A stretch of 64,000 bases of DNA from JAXLQL01 sp046331625 (GCA_046331625.1 JAXLQL010000027.1:32620-96619), one strand, 5' to 3'; counted from the first letter of the stretch, positions 8,738 to 17,460 are shown. Notes: generated by a model from the sequence alone, not told the origin. Numbers and translations: made by a program.

Positions 8738-9705
8738 CGGGTAGCGGGAAGCTGGAAGTTTTTCGCACCCTTGAAGAAGCGCGGGGCCGGTTCGCGCCGA
8801 GCGCGTTGTCGATCGGGAATTTCGATGGCGTGCATCGCGGGCATCAGGAATTGTTCCAGCGTCTGGTGGCGCGATGCCGCGCCGAAGGTAGCTGGAAGCC
8901 ATCAGTGCTGACGTTCCATCCGCATCCGGCGAAGGTGATCAAGCCGGAACGCGCGCCACGATTGCTCACCGACATCTCGCAAAGGCTCGTGAAGATGCGC
9001 GATTGCGGTATCGAGCAGGTGTTGGCACTGCCCTTTACGCCGGAGTTCTCGCGTCTCACGCCCGAGGAGTTCGCCCGGCAGGTTTTAGTGGAAGCCGCGG
9101 GCGCGCGGCTGGTGGTGGTGGGCGAAAATTTCCGCTTTGGCGCAAAGCAGGCGGGCGATGTCCGGCTGCTTGGCGAGTTGGGCGCCGGCCTCGGATTCGC
9201 CACCGATATCGCACGCGGCGTGGTCTATCGCGGGACGCTGGTTTCGAGCACCGAGGTCCGCTCGAGGGTCGAGCGTGGAGACGTGCGAATGGCGAATCGC
9301 TTTCTCGGGCGACCGTACGCGCTGGAAGGCGCGGTGGTGAGCGGCCACGGCGTCGGATCCAAGCAGACGGTGCCGACGCTGAATCTCGCGACCGATGCCG
9401 AGGTGCTGCCGGCGCGTGGCGTCTATGTCACGCGTGTCAGCGATCTCGCTAGTGATCGTGCTTGGCCCGCAGTGACGAATGTCGGGTTCCGGCCAACGTT
9501 CCAGGGCGATCGCCTGACGATCGAGAGCTTTTTGCTCGAGGGCTACAGCGATCCCGCACCGGGGCGGATTCGGGTCGAGTTTCTGTGGCGGCTCCGCGAT
9601 GAGCGCAAGTTCGATTCGCCGGAAGCGCTGAAGAGTCAGATCCTGCGTGATGTGATGCGAGCCAAGCGCTATTTCGCACGGCTCCGGCGTGCCGCGCCGC
9701 TCTAG
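8734..9705 (+). CDS. ribF: Bifunctional riboflavin kinase / FAD synthetase
   Basis: The 323-residue protein phosphorylates riboflavin to FMN and adenylates FMN to FAD. The N-terminal FAD synthetase half has the nucleotidyltransferase motif SIGNFDGVHRGH (about residues 26-37) and the STEVRSRVERGD block near residue 171. The C-terminal flavokinase half begins at GRPYALEGAVVSGHGVG (about 190) and contains VPTLNL, the family's FPTANL-type motif, then NVGFRPTF and the ESFLL block. Length and domain order are standard. The GTG start overlaps the MBL gene stop by 4 bp. Confidence 0.95.
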   Translation: MTGSGKLEVFRTLEEARGRFAPSALSIGNFDGVHRGHQELFQRLVARCRAEGSWKPSVLTFHPHPAKVIKPERAPRLLTDISQRLVKMRDCGIEQVLALPFTPEFSRLTPEEFARQVLVEAAGARLVVVGENFRFGAKQAGDVRLLGELGAGLGFATDIARGVVYRGTLVSSTEVRSRVERGDVRMANRFLGRPYALEGAVVSGHGVGSKQTVPTLNLATDAEVLPARGVYVTRVSDLASDRAWPAVTNVGFRPTFQGDRLTIESFLLEGYSDPAPGRIRVEFLWRLRDERKFDSPEALKSQILRDVMRAKRYFARLRRAAPL

Positions 9706-9951
9706 CCCTTCGGGCCCTCGCGGCAACTCCCTGGTTGTTTGCGGTTGGGGTTCCGACATTGGCACTTGCCCTTGCCGCGTGGGGCGGGCTTCAGCCTGCG
9801 CGGGGCTTCAGCCTGCGCGGGACTTCAGTCCCGCTGCCCGAGTTCCGTGCTAGCCCTCTTCAGCGAGTTTCAGTCCGTTGGATCGGCGTCCCGCCGCACA
9901 CGCTTCAGTGCGGCTCCCGGCTCACGCACCAGCACAGAGTAGTGCAGATCA
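9706..9951. other. 246-bp intergenic region with hairpin repeats, no clear gene
   Basis: The region lies between convergent ribF and the DUF433 gene. It contains the tandem hairpin units described at 9786-9836. On the minus strand, just past the DUF433 stop, there is a short protein-like stretch (NDLHYSVLVREPGAAL then KRVRRDADPTD and a stop) without a plausible start. It may be a decayed remnant of a partner gene. I see no intact gene. Confidence 0.4.
9786..9836. repeat. Dispersed TTCA-loop hairpin repeat (three tandem units)
   Basis: Two near-identical units, GGGCTTCAGCCTGCG at 9787-9801 and again at 9803-9817, are followed by GCGGGACTTCAGTCCCGC at about 9816-9833. Each unit can fold into a short hairpin with a TTCA loop. 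The same pair (GGCTTCAGCCTG then GCGGGACTTCGGTCCCGC) occurs in inverse orientation at 62433-62472, so this is a dispersed REP-like element. A degenerate single unit may lie at 10234-10247. Confidence 0.7.
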
Positions 9952-10179
9952 TTACGCAGCGCGCGGCGTTCCGGCGCTCCTCGCGGCGAAATCCAGCACG
10001 GCCAAGACTTGTTCCCGGCCCACGGGGAAGTTCTCGAGCACTTCGTCAAGCGACGAACACTTCAAATTCTCGAAAATAGCGGACACTGGCACCCGCGTTC
10101 CGCGAAACACCCATGCGCCACTCACCTTTCCGGGAATGCTTTCGACCGCAGGGCACTGCGACCAATCCAGATGAGTCAT
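9952..10179 (-). CDS. DUF433 domain protein (antitoxin-like)
   Basis: The 75-residue protein matches the DUF433 pattern: a CPAVESIPGKVSGAWVFRGT segment, then VPVSAIFENLKCSSLDEVLENFP, then a helix LAVLDFAA. DUF433 proteins have a helix-turn-helix-like fold and often precede a DUF5615 PIN-like gene in toxin-antitoxin-like pairs. Here no DUF5615 frame was found downstream (9951 to 9706), so the gene looks orphaned. The first residues MTHLDWSQ fit the usual family start. There are no operon partners. Confidence 0.8.
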   Translation of the reverse strand: MTHLDWSQCPAVESIPGKVSGAWVFRGTRVPVSAIFENLKCSSLDEVLENFPVGREQVLAVLDFAARSAGTPRAA

Positions 10180-10255
10180 CTTGTGAACCTGCCCTCATGG
10201 TAAGACACCTCGCCCGGCGAGAGTCAGACTGTTGCAGCCTGAAGCCCGGTGCACC

Positions 10256-11059
10256 TCACTGCTTGTGATAGTCCACGCGTTCGCCCCGCGGACGATGCTT
10301 GAACTCACGCGCGAACTTCACGAAGTTGTTCACCACCGCTTCGAAGATGATCTTGCCCTTCTCAGCGGTCGCCAGCGTCGGATCTCCATTGATACCGGTC
10401 TTCGAGAAGCACGTCCACCAGTCCATCATGCGGATCGGCCCGGGATTGGTGAGGTCCTGCCAGATGAAGTCCGAAGGCGGCAGGTTCATCTCCTTCACCG
10501 CTTTGTCCATCTGCACGCGCTGAGCATCGAGGTAGAGATACACCGAAGTCTCGAGTTCGCACGCGTGCGACATGCCGCAGCGCGGCGACTCGCGGACACG
10601 GCGGATATCGTCGAGCGCGAGTGAAGGCCACAGGAACGCCGCGCAGAGCGCTTCGGTTTCGAGAATCGTCCGCCGCGACACCAATTCGAGAATCGGCATG
10701 TTCGACCCGTGCCCGTCGGCGATCAGGATCCGCTTGAAGCCGTGATGCGCCACGCTCTTGGTCACGTCGAGCACGAAGTGCAAGAGGTGCTCCATGCCCA
10801 CGTCGATGGTCCCGTGGAAATCCATGTGATGCGTCTCGAATCCGTAGGGAATGATCGGCATCAGCAGGATGTCGCCATCGGCGCGTTTGGCCGCTTCCAC
10901 GCAGATTTCCCAGATGAGGAAGTTGTCGACATCGAGTGGCAGGTGCGGACCGTGATCCTCAACGGACCCGATGGGCAGCACCACCACCGGCTGCTTCTTG
11001 GCGACTTCGCCCAACTCGGGCCACGTGTGGTGCTGATAGAGATACGGAATCTTGGCCAT
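10256..11059 (-). CDS. Creatininase family amidohydrolase
   Basis: The 267-residue enzyme has the creatininase metal-site signature GSVEDHGPHLPLDVD (about residues 32-46), an HHMDFHGTIDVG block near 77-88, and ADGHGSNMP near 115, in place of the more common NGHGGN. The family includes creatinine amidohydrolase and F420/mycofactocin-type hydrolases, and it cleaves cyclic or linear amides using Zn or Mn. It is last in the operon aminotransferase-MFS-creatininase, 3 bp after the MFS stop. That context suggests degradation of an imported nitrogenous compound; the substrate is unknown. Confidence 0.88.
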   Translation of the reverse strand: MAKIPYLYQHHTWPELGEVAKKQPVVVLPIGSVEDHGPHLPLDVDNFLIWEICVEAAKRADGDILLMPIIPYGFETHHMDFHGTIDVGMEHLLHFVLDVTKSVAHHGFKRILIADGHGSNMPILELVSRRTILETEALCAAFLWPSLALDDIRRVRESPRCGMSHACELETSVYLYLDAQRVQMDKAVKEMNLPPSDFIWQDLTNPGPIRMMDWWTCFSKTGINGDPTLATAEKGKIIFEAVVNNFVKFAREFKHRPRGERVDYHKQ

Positions 11060-11062
11060 GTT

Positions 11063-12361
11063 TCAACCGATCGCTTTCTTTCGAGGGTCAATGAAAAGCC
11101 ACAGCGCGCCGCCGATCACGTACACCGAAGCGGCCACATAGAAGGTGGCGTTGAAGGAACCGAAGAACTGCTGCAGCTCTGAAGCCGCAATGGGCGCGAG
11201 CATTCCGCTCAGGCTCGAGGCGAAGTTCACCCAGCCGCTGGCGGTGCCGCCGAACTTGCCGCCAATATCGGTGCTGGTGGCCCACAAGACCGGCAGAGTG
11301 AGATCGTGGGCACCAGAGGCAAACGCAAGGCACAGGATCGCTACACCGGGCGAACCCGCACCGATTGCCGCGGCGAAGCCGAGCGCGCCCATCCAGAATC
11401 CGCCGCAACCCATCAGCCGCCGGCCTAACACGAGATTCCCCGTGCGGTGCGTTACCCAGTCAGCGATCACGCCACCGAGTGCGCATCCCGTAGCTCCCGC
11501 CGCCAGTGGCAACGAGGCATAGAGTCCCGATTGCGTGAGCGTGAGCCCATGTTCGCGCTGCAGGTAGGTGGGCAGCCACGTCACAAAGAACTGAAAGCCG
11601 AAGCCAGAGGCAAAATAGCTGGCGAACAGGAACAAGATGTCGCGGTTTGTGATTAGCGCCAACCACGGGACCTTCTGGCCGTGCGCCGGCGGCGGCGCCG
11701 CACCTACTCGGATTTCGGCGAGCTCGGCTTGGTTCACTTGTGCGTGGTCCGCCGGATCGTCCCGGAACCAACTCCAGCAAACAGCGCACCAGGCAAGGCC
11801 GAGCAATCCGAACAGTGCGAACGCCCAGCGCCATCCGAACCACGCCATCACCATCACCGCGAGCGCCGGCGAAATGGCGCCGCCCAGACGGGCGCCGGTC
11901 CACATGAGTCCGTTGGCCCGGCTGCGTTCGTGCGCAGGGAACCATCGCGACAACGCACGCGACAGCGTGGGAAACGCACCCGCCTCGCCTGCTCCGAACA
12001 AGAATCGCGTAGTGAGCAGTTGCGTGAGGCTGCGCGTGAGGCCCGTGATCACGGTGAAGAGAGACCAGCAGCCGACGATCCGTACCAGCGTCACGCGCTG
12101 CCCCCAACGGTCACCCAAGACCGCGGCCGGCATTTCCGCTAGCGTGTACGCCACATAGAACGCCGTGAACACGAAGCTGAATTGGCGCTGCGTGAGCCCG
12201 AGATCGGCTTGCATCGAAGGCGCGGCCACCGAGATACACACGCGGTCGAGATACGTAATCACCGCCGCCAGGAAAACCAACGCCATCACGCGATAGCGAA
12301 CTCGCGATGCGACGGTGAGCGGCGCGGAGGTCCCGCGCTCACGCGCAGGGACTGGACTCAC
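11063..12361 (-). CDS. MFS transporter, anion:cation symporter type
   Basis: A 432-residue, 12-helix major facilitator. The first helix is followed by TYLDRVCISVAAPSMQADLG, typical of the ACS (hexuronate/glucarate/phthalate) family, and the motif-A-like loop GDRWGQR follows helix 2. A GAGEAGAFPTLSRALSRWFP block in helix 4-5 is also characteristic. It likely imports a small organic anion with a cation. The first codons overlap the aminotransferase stop (ATGA, 4 bp), and the creatininase follows by 3 bp, so substrate uptake and breakdown appear coupled. Confidence 0.9.
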   Translation of the reverse strand: MSPVPARERGTSAPLTVASRVRYRVMALVFLAAVITYLDRVCISVAAPSMQADLGLTQRQFSFVFTAFYVAYTLAEMPAAVLGDRWGQRVTLVRIVGCWSLFTVITGLTRSLTQLLTTRFLFGAGEAGAFPTLSRALSRWFPAHERSRANGLMWTGARLGGAISPALAVMVMAWFGWRWAFALFGLLGLAWCAVCWSWFRDDPADHAQVNQAELAEIRVGAAPPPAHGQKVPWLALITNRDILFLFASYFASGFGFQFFVTWLPTYLQREHGLTLTQSGLYASLPLAAGATGCALGGVIADWVTHRTGNLVLGRRLMGCGGFWMGALGFAAAIGAGSPGVAILCLAFASGAHDLTLPVLWATSTDIGGKFGGTASGWVNFASSLSGMLAPIAASELQQFFGSFNATFYVAASVYVIGGALWLFIDPRKKAIG

Positions 12362-13680
12362 AAGACGCCCTCGTCTCGCAGGCTCCCGATGACGCGCTCG
12401 AAGGCGCTGACCGTGCGGTCGACGTCGTCACCGGTGTGGACGCCGGAAACCAAACCGCCCGGCCAGCCCGTCACGTCAATGCCTTCGCGCAGGAATCCGG
12501 TGCGAACGGCGTGTACCAGCTCCGAAGGCGCGCCCTTGAGCGCGGTCCACGGTATGCGGCCGTCGTAAATGTCGTCAGTGGTTGCGGCGCCGCAGTAGAT
12601 GTGGAAGTCAGAGAACTTGCCGTAGGCGCACCAGCCGAGCCCGAGGCGAGCGATTACCGCGTTGATTCCGTCGCGGATGGCGGCGGCCGTGCGATTGGCG
12701 CAGTCAATGAGGCGCGTATCGCGGATCAGCTTCAGCGTGGCGATGCCCGCGGCGGCCGAAACGGGACCCGCATTGTATGTTCCCTGATGCGCTACGGCTG
12801 GAGGCTGGATGCGGCCAGCCTTTTCGGTATACGCCAGCATGGCGAGAATGTCGGCGCGCCCCACCAGCGCGGCACCCGGGAAGCCTCCCGCCAGAACCTT
12901 CGCGAGCGACGTGAGATCCGGCGTAATACCGTAGAATTGCTGCGCGCCGCCCGGGGAGCAGCGAAACCCGGAGATGACTTCGTCGAAGATCAGCACGATG
13001 CCGTGAGCCTTGGTGACGGAGCGCAGTTCGTAGAGAAACTCTGGCGCTCCAGGGACGTGGCCAAACGTAGCACCGGTGGGCTCCACAATAATGGCCGCAA
13101 CTTCCGACTCGTGCTGATCGAGCAATTCGCGCAGCCGAACGCCGTCATTCGGCGGGCAGATGATCGTGTCGGCGACGATTCCGGGCAAGATGCCCGGAGC
13201 ACCTCCCGGGGGGAAGGACACATGATCGTGCCAGCCGTGGAAATGTCCAGCGAAGCGAACAATCTTGTTGCGGCCCGTGAAGGCGCGAGAGATGCGGAGC
13301 GCGAGATGAGTAGCTTCCGTGCCGGAAATGGTGAAGCGGACTCGTTCCGCGCTCGGCACCATGGAGCGGATCAGTTCCGCCCATTCGATCTCGAGCTCAT
13401 GCGAAGCGCCGTAGTGCGCTCCCTTGGCTACCTGCTCGGTGACCGCGGCTACAACCGCGGGATGGGAGTGCCCGAGCATCAGCGCGCCGTGTCCGCCGAA
13501 GTAGTCGACGTACTCATTGCCGTCGACATCCCACTTGCGCGAGCCTGCCGCGCGCGAAACGTAGAGGGGATGCGGTTCCAGGTAGCGGCCCACGTGCGTT
13601 ACGCCGTTGGGAAACACCTTCAGCGCGCGTTCATAGAGGTCGCGTGACCCCGGAGTGCGCGCCACGTAGCTCTGGGACAT
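12358..13680 (-). CDS. Class III PLP aminotransferase (GSA aminomutase-like)
   Basis: The 440-residue fold-type I PLP enzyme has a VDGNEYVDYFGGHGALMLGH segment near residue 51, an SGTEATHLALRISRAFTGR segment near 119, the FDEVISGFR cofactor motif (Asp233), and the Schiff-base lysine at about residue 261 in LTSLAKVLAGGFPG. Overall it resembles glutamate-1-semialdehyde 2,1-aminomutase and class III omega-aminotransferases. The context (transporter, creatininase) argues for catabolism rather than haem synthesis. A -10-like TATACT at 13687-13692 lies six bases upstream of the ATG, so translation may be leaderless. It heads the three-gene operon. Confidence 0.88.
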   Translation of the reverse strand: MSQSYVARTPGSRDLYERALKVFPNGVTHVGRYLEPHPLYVSRAAGSRKWDVDGNEYVDYFGGHGALMLGHSHPAVVAAVTEQVAKGAHYGASHELEIEWAELIRSMVPSAERVRFTISGTEATHLALRISRAFTGRNKIVRFAGHFHGWHDHVSFPPGGAPGILPGIVADTIICPPNDGVRLRELLDQHESEVAAIIVEPTGATFGHVPGAPEFLYELRSVTKAHGIVLIFDEVISGFRCSPGGAQQFYGITPDLTSLAKVLAGGFPGAALVGRADILAMLAYTEKAGRIQPPAVAHQGTYNAGPVSAAAGIATLKLIRDTRLIDCANRTAAAIRDGINAVIARLGLGWCAYGKFSDFHIYCGAATTDDIYDGRIPWTALKGAPSELVHAVRTGFLREGIDVTGWPGGLVSGVHTGDDVDRTVSAFERVIGSLRDEGVL

Positions 13681-13686
13681 AGAGCA

Positions 13687-13692
13687 AGTATA
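13687..13692 (-). promoter_or_regulatory. Candidate -10 element of the aminotransferase operon
   Basis: The minus strand reads TATACT six bases before the aminotransferase ATG (13680). That would put the transcription start at or next to the A of the ATG, giving a leaderless message. No good -35 is visible at 17 bp, so confidence is modest. Confidence 0.35.
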
Positions 13693-13759
13693 CTGGCTCG
13701 CGCCTCGCCGCCCGGGGGGCTCGAGTGCGGCTGCACGCTACGATAGAAAGATCCTCCGC

Positions 13760-15160
13760 ATGTCTCTGCGCTTCTACAACACGCTCACGCAGCAAGTGGA
13801 ACCATTCGCTCCGGCCGACGGAAAAACGGTTCGCATGTACACCTGCGGCCCCACCGTCTACCACTACGTCCACATCGGCAACTTGAGGACCTTCTCGTTC
13901 CAGGACATCCTGCGCCGCTGGCTGCACTATCGAGGCTTCCAACTGCAGCACGTGATGAACATCACCGACGTGGAAGACAAGATCATCCGCAACGCGATGC
14001 AACGCAACCAGACGCTCTCCGAGTACACGCGTCAGTACGAGGAAGCGTTCCTCGAGGACATGAATACGCTGCGCATGCAGCGGCCCGAAAAGCTGGTGCG
14101 CGCTACCGAGCATATCCACGAGATGGTGGAGGCGATCCAGCAGCTCGAGACAAAGGGTTTCACCTATCTCAGTGACGGGTCCGTTTATTACCGAATCGCG
14201 AATTTTCCGGGTTACGGCAAGCTCTCGCACATCGACTTCAGCGGGCAGAAAGCAGGCGCGCGCGTGGACGTGGACGAGTACGACAAAGACGATGCGCGCG
14301 ACTTCGTGCTTTGGAAGTCCCGCAAAGACAACGAGCCTTACTGGGACTCCCCGCTCGGCGCGGGCCGCCCCGGCTGGCACATCGAGTGCTCCGTGATGGC
14401 GATGAAGTATCTCGGCGAGACGCTCGACATCCACACCGGCGGCGTGGACCTGACGTTTCCGCATCACGAGAACGAGATCGCGCAATCTGAGGCGATCACG
14501 GGAAAGCCGTTCGCTCGCTTCTGGCTCCATGCCGAACATTTGATGGTGGAAGGCCAGAAGATGGCCAAGTCACTCGGCAACTTCTACACGTTGCGCGATC
14601 TGCTGGCCAAGGGTTATCCACCTGAGGCGATCCGCTACCTGTTGGTTCAAGTTCCGTATCGCAACAAGCTCAACTTCACGATGGACGGCCTGCAGGGCGC
14701 AGCGAAGAGCCTGGCGCGTCTGCGCGACTTCAAGCTGCGCTTGGAAACGTCGAAGTTCCCGGAAGGAGAAAGCGAATCCGTGCGAACAGCCACGGGAGCC
14801 GCCTCGAGCGCGTTTGACGAGTGCATGGACGACGACCTCAACACGGCCGGGGCTCTGGGTGCGGTATTCGATTGGGTCCGACAGATCAACACGGCAATGG
14901 ATTCGGGCGAGTTCAAAGCGGGCAATGCTGCAACGGCCAATGCGTTCCTGGCCCATTTCGACGACATCTTCGCCGTGCTGGCGCCAACGGCGCAAGCGGG
15001 CTCGTTGGGCGACGGCGATGTGGAAGCGAAGATCGCCGAACGCACGGCCGCCAAGAAAGCGAAGAACTTCAAACTCGCCGACGAGATCCGCCAGCAACTG
15101 CTCGATCAGGGCATCGTGCTCGAGGACACCAAAGACGGGGTCCGCTGGAAGAGGAAATAG
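13760..15160 (+). CDS. cysS: Cysteine--tRNA ligase
   Basis: The 466-residue class I aminoacyl-tRNA synthetase charges tRNA-Cys. The zinc-site CGP motif MYTCGPTVY is followed by the HIGH-type HIGNLRTF at about residue 36. The zinc-ligand HIECSVMA block is near 211, the GGVDLTFPHHENEIAQSEA block near 228, and the KMSKS-type KMAKSLGNF near 268. The length is normal. It is divergent from the aminotransferase operon with a 79-bp spacer and is followed 5 bp later by a PLP enzyme of sulfur amino-acid metabolism, which is a logical pairing around cysteine. Confidence 0.97.
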   Translation: MSLRFYNTLTQQVEPFAPADGKTVRMYTCGPTVYHYVHIGNLRTFSFQDILRRWLHYRGFQLQHVMNITDVEDKIIRNAMQRNQTLSEYTRQYEEAFLEDMNTLRMQRPEKLVRATEHIHEMVEAIQQLETKGFTYLSDGSVYYRIANFPGYGKLSHIDFSGQKAGARVDVDEYDKDDARDFVLWKSRKDNEPYWDSPLGAGRPGWHIECSVMAMKYLGETLDIHTGGVDLTFPHHENEIAQSEAITGKPFARFWLHAEHLMVEGQKMAKSLGNFYTLRDLLAKGYPPEAIRYLLVQVPYRNKLNFTMDGLQGAAKSLARLRDFKLRLETSKFPEGESESVRTATGAASSAFDECMDDDLNTAGALGAVFDWVRQINTAMDSGEFKAGNAATANAFLAHFDDIFAVLAPTAQAGSLGDGDVEAKIAERTAAKKAKNFKLADEIRQQLLDQGIVLEDTKDGVRWKRK

Positions 15161-15165
15161 CCGCG

Positions 15166-16344
15166 ATGAACATCCATACGCAAGCGGTCCACGCAGGCGA
15201 CCGCCAGAAGGCCGACACCGCCATTCCCGTCACGACGCCGATCGTGCCTGCCTCGAGTTTTCTATACGAGGACATCGAAACGACAGACCGCGTGTTCGCC
15301 GACGAGATCGCGGGCTACGCCTACGCGCGCTACGACAACCCCACCAACCACGCGCTCGAGCAGTTGTTGACCAAACTCGAGAACGGGGCGGGCGCATTGG
15401 CTACGTCTTCCGGAATGCTAGCGATGCAGGTGGCGATCCAGGCGGCGCTCACTGACCGGCGGCGGTCCGTGGTGGTGGCGAGCGCGCTTTACGGAGCCAC
15501 GGTCAAGCTCGTGATGAACGTCTTCGAGCCGTCGGGCGTCGAGGTGCGATGGGTGGATATCTGCGATTTGCCAGCGGTGGAAGCGGCGATCGCCGATGCC
15601 AAGCCCGGGTGCGTGGTGATGGAGACGATCTCGAATCCGCTGCTGCGCGTAGGCGCGCTCGATCGCATCGCGGCCGCGGTGAAGACGGTGGACGCCGCGC
15701 TCGTGGTGGACAACACGTTCGCCACGCCGCTGCTGGTGCGGCCGCTCGAGCTGGGCGCGAATCTCGTGGTCCACAGCCTCACGAAGTACCTTTCCGGCCA
15801 CGGCGACGTTCTGGGCGGGGCGATCATCAGCGATGCAGCGCACTTGCCCGTGCTGCGCGCACTGGCAAGAACAACCGGACCGAACCTCGGCGCATTCGAA
15901 GCCTACCTCGCCATGCGCGGCATCAAGACGTTCCCGCTGCGCATGGAGCGCCAATGCGCCAACGCGGCGGAAATCGCGGCGTGGCTCGGCAAGCATCCGC
16001 GCGTATCGCGGGTCCACTGGGCGGGCAACCCGGAACATCCCGATCGCGAGACGATCGATCGCATTTTCGCGAGCCCGCACCGGGGAGCCATCGTGAGCTT
16101 CAGCGTTGCTGGCGCCGGCCGCGAGCAGATCTTCGCATTCCTGAACCGGCTCAAGCTGGTGGTGAAGGCAACCTCGTTGGGCGACGTGCATTCGATGATC
16201 CTCTACCCAGCCATGAGCTCGCATCGCGACATTTCACCCAAGCAGCGCCAACGGCTTGGAATCGGTGACGATCTGGTGCGGCTGTCGGTGGGAATTGAGC
16301 ATGCCGGGGACATTGTCTCTGATATGGAACAGGCGCTCGCCTAG
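15166..16344 (+). CDS. Cys/Met metabolism PLP enzyme (trans-sulfuration family)
   Basis: The 392-residue protein belongs to the cystathionine gamma-synthase/beta- or gamma-lyase and O-acetylhomoserine sulfhydrylase family. Key features are YARYDNPTNHALEQLL near residue 54, the ATSSGMLAMQ cofactor-phosphate block near 79, VVDNTFATPLL with Asp182, and the Schiff-base Lys207 in HSLTKYLSGHGDVLGG. The C-terminal SVGIEHAGDIVSDMEQAL is typical. The exact reaction cannot be decided from sequence alone. The ATG at 15166 aligns with the family start (NIHTQAVHAGD) and lies 5 bp after cysS, so co-transcription is likely. Confidence 0.92.
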   Translation: MNIHTQAVHAGDRQKADTAIPVTTPIVPASSFLYEDIETTDRVFADEIAGYAYARYDNPTNHALEQLLTKLENGAGALATSSGMLAMQVAIQAALTDRRRSVVVASALYGATVKLVMNVFEPSGVEVRWVDICDLPAVEAAIADAKPGCVVMETISNPLLRVGALDRIAAAVKTVDAALVVDNTFATPLLVRPLELGANLVVHSLTKYLSGHGDVLGGAIISDAAHLPVLRALARTTGPNLGAFEAYLAMRGIKTFPLRMERQCANAAEIAAWLGKHPRVSRVHWAGNPEHPDRETIDRIFASPHRGAIVSFSVAGAGREQIFAFLNRLKLVVKATSLGDVHSMILYPAMSSHRDISPKQRQRLGIGDDLVRLSVGIEHAGDIVSDMEQALA

Positions 16345-16350
16345 CCACTT

Positions 16351-16380
16351 TTGACTCCGTGTCCCGAAATCGAGTAATAT
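16351..16380 (+). promoter_or_regulatory. Promoter of the LacI-type regulator gene
   Basis: TTGACT at 16351-16356 and TAATAT at 16375-16380 are separated by 18 bp, a good sigma70-type promoter. The -10 ends 8 bp before the ATG at 16389, so the transcript would begin at or next to the start codon. The more upstream GTG (16359) lies inside the promoter and cannot be the start if this promoter is used. Confidence 0.65.
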
Positions 16381-16388
16381 CCCCTTCA

Positions 16389-17453
16389 ATGGGCGAAACG
16401 GATCGGAGAGATGGTAAACGTGCGTCTGTTGGGGTCGCAACCATCAAAGATGTGGCGGCTCGCGCCGGCGTGTCTACCGCCACGGTGTCGCGCGTGCTCA
16501 CCGGCGTGGGGAACGTTCGCGATGACCTCGCGCTACGAGTGCGTCAGGTAGCCGAGGAGCTTCGCTACCAACCCAATCGGCTGGCGCGCAACCTACGCGC
16601 GCGCGAAACACACATCATCGGGATTGTTGTTCCCTACCTCGACAATGTTTTCTACGCGGGAATGCTCCGCGGCGCGGAAGAGATTCTGGGAGAAGCGGGC
16701 TACTCGATCCTGCTGGGCATCTACTATGACGCTCCAGAGCGGGAACGCAACCTGACCGCGAACCTGCGCGCCGAGTCAATGGCGGGATTGATCTTCGCGC
16801 CGGGAATCGAGCCCGAGGAAACCTACTCGCCGCTGCTCGAAGCGGGGCTACCCATGGTCGCCGTGTCACGGTTGCCCGGAGACTTGCCGGTGGATGTGGT
16901 CAGCGTCACCAACATGGAAGGCGCCGAGGAGGCTGTGACTCACCTGATCGAGCTTGGCCACAGGCGCATAGCCATCATCAATGGCCCGCTTACAGTCAGT
17001 ACCGCGCATGATCGGAAACGCGGCTACGCCGCTGCCCTGGATCGGGCGGGGTTGCCGATGGACGACCACCTCCAGGTCGAGTCTCCCTGGACACAGGAGG
17101 GCGGGTTCGCCGCGATGAAGCAGTTGCTGCAGTCAACGCAACGGCCGACGGCGGTTTTCTGCGCGGGTCACCTTCAGACCGCGGGAGCGTTGCAGGCGAT
17201 TCGGGAGGCATCGCTGCAGGTGCCTCGAGACATCGCAATCGTGGGATTCGACGATGTGGGCTGGGCGTTGTGTTTGAACCCGACCCTGACTACGGTGAGC
17301 CAACCTGCCGGAGAAGTGGGGAGGGAGGCAGCAAAGTTGTTGCTATCGCGTATGCAGGATCCGGAAAGGGCTCCGCAGCATTTACGGCTGGCGACAGAAC
17401 TGAGGATCAGGGAATCATGCGGGAGCCTCAGAGCAGTTGGAGCAACTGCCTGA
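16389..17453 (+). CDS. LacI-family transcriptional regulator
   Basis: This 354-residue regulator has an N-terminal helix-turn-helix at about residues 17-37 (ATIKDVAARAGVSTATVSRV), then the hinge-helix region YQPNRLARNLRARET. The periplasmic-binding-like effector domain starts at IIGIVVPYLDNVFYAGMLRG and includes HRRIAIINGP and DIAIVGFDDV. LacI-type proteins usually repress sugar-use operons by binding palindromes with a central CG. A perfect palindrome of that kind lies 74 bp past the stop (17527-17538), a possible autoregulatory or nearby target. The start ATG at 16389 is chosen from the promoter position. The effector is unknown. Confidence 0.92.
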   Translation: MGETDRRDGKRASVGVATIKDVAARAGVSTATVSRVLTGVGNVRDDLALRVRQVAEELRYQPNRLARNLRARETHIIGIVVPYLDNVFYAGMLRGAEEILGEAGYSILLGIYYDAPERERNLTANLRAESMAGLIFAPGIEPEETYSPLLEAGLPMVAVSRLPGDLPVDVVSVTNMEGAEEAVTHLIELGHRRIAIINGPLTVSTAHDRKRGYAAALDRAGLPMDDHLQVESPWTQEGGFAAMKQLLQSTQRPTAVFCAGHLQTAGALQAIREASLQVPRDIAIVGFDDVGWALCLNPTLTTVSQPAGEVGREAAKLLLSRMQDPERAPQHLRLATELRIRESCGSLRAVGATA

Positions 17454-17460
17454 GTAAGGC

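Noticed and set aside
14821..15165. Upstream extension of the Cys/Met-metabolism PLP enzyme into cysS
   Set aside because: It overlaps the cysS C-terminus in another frame; the ATG at 15166 fits the family start.
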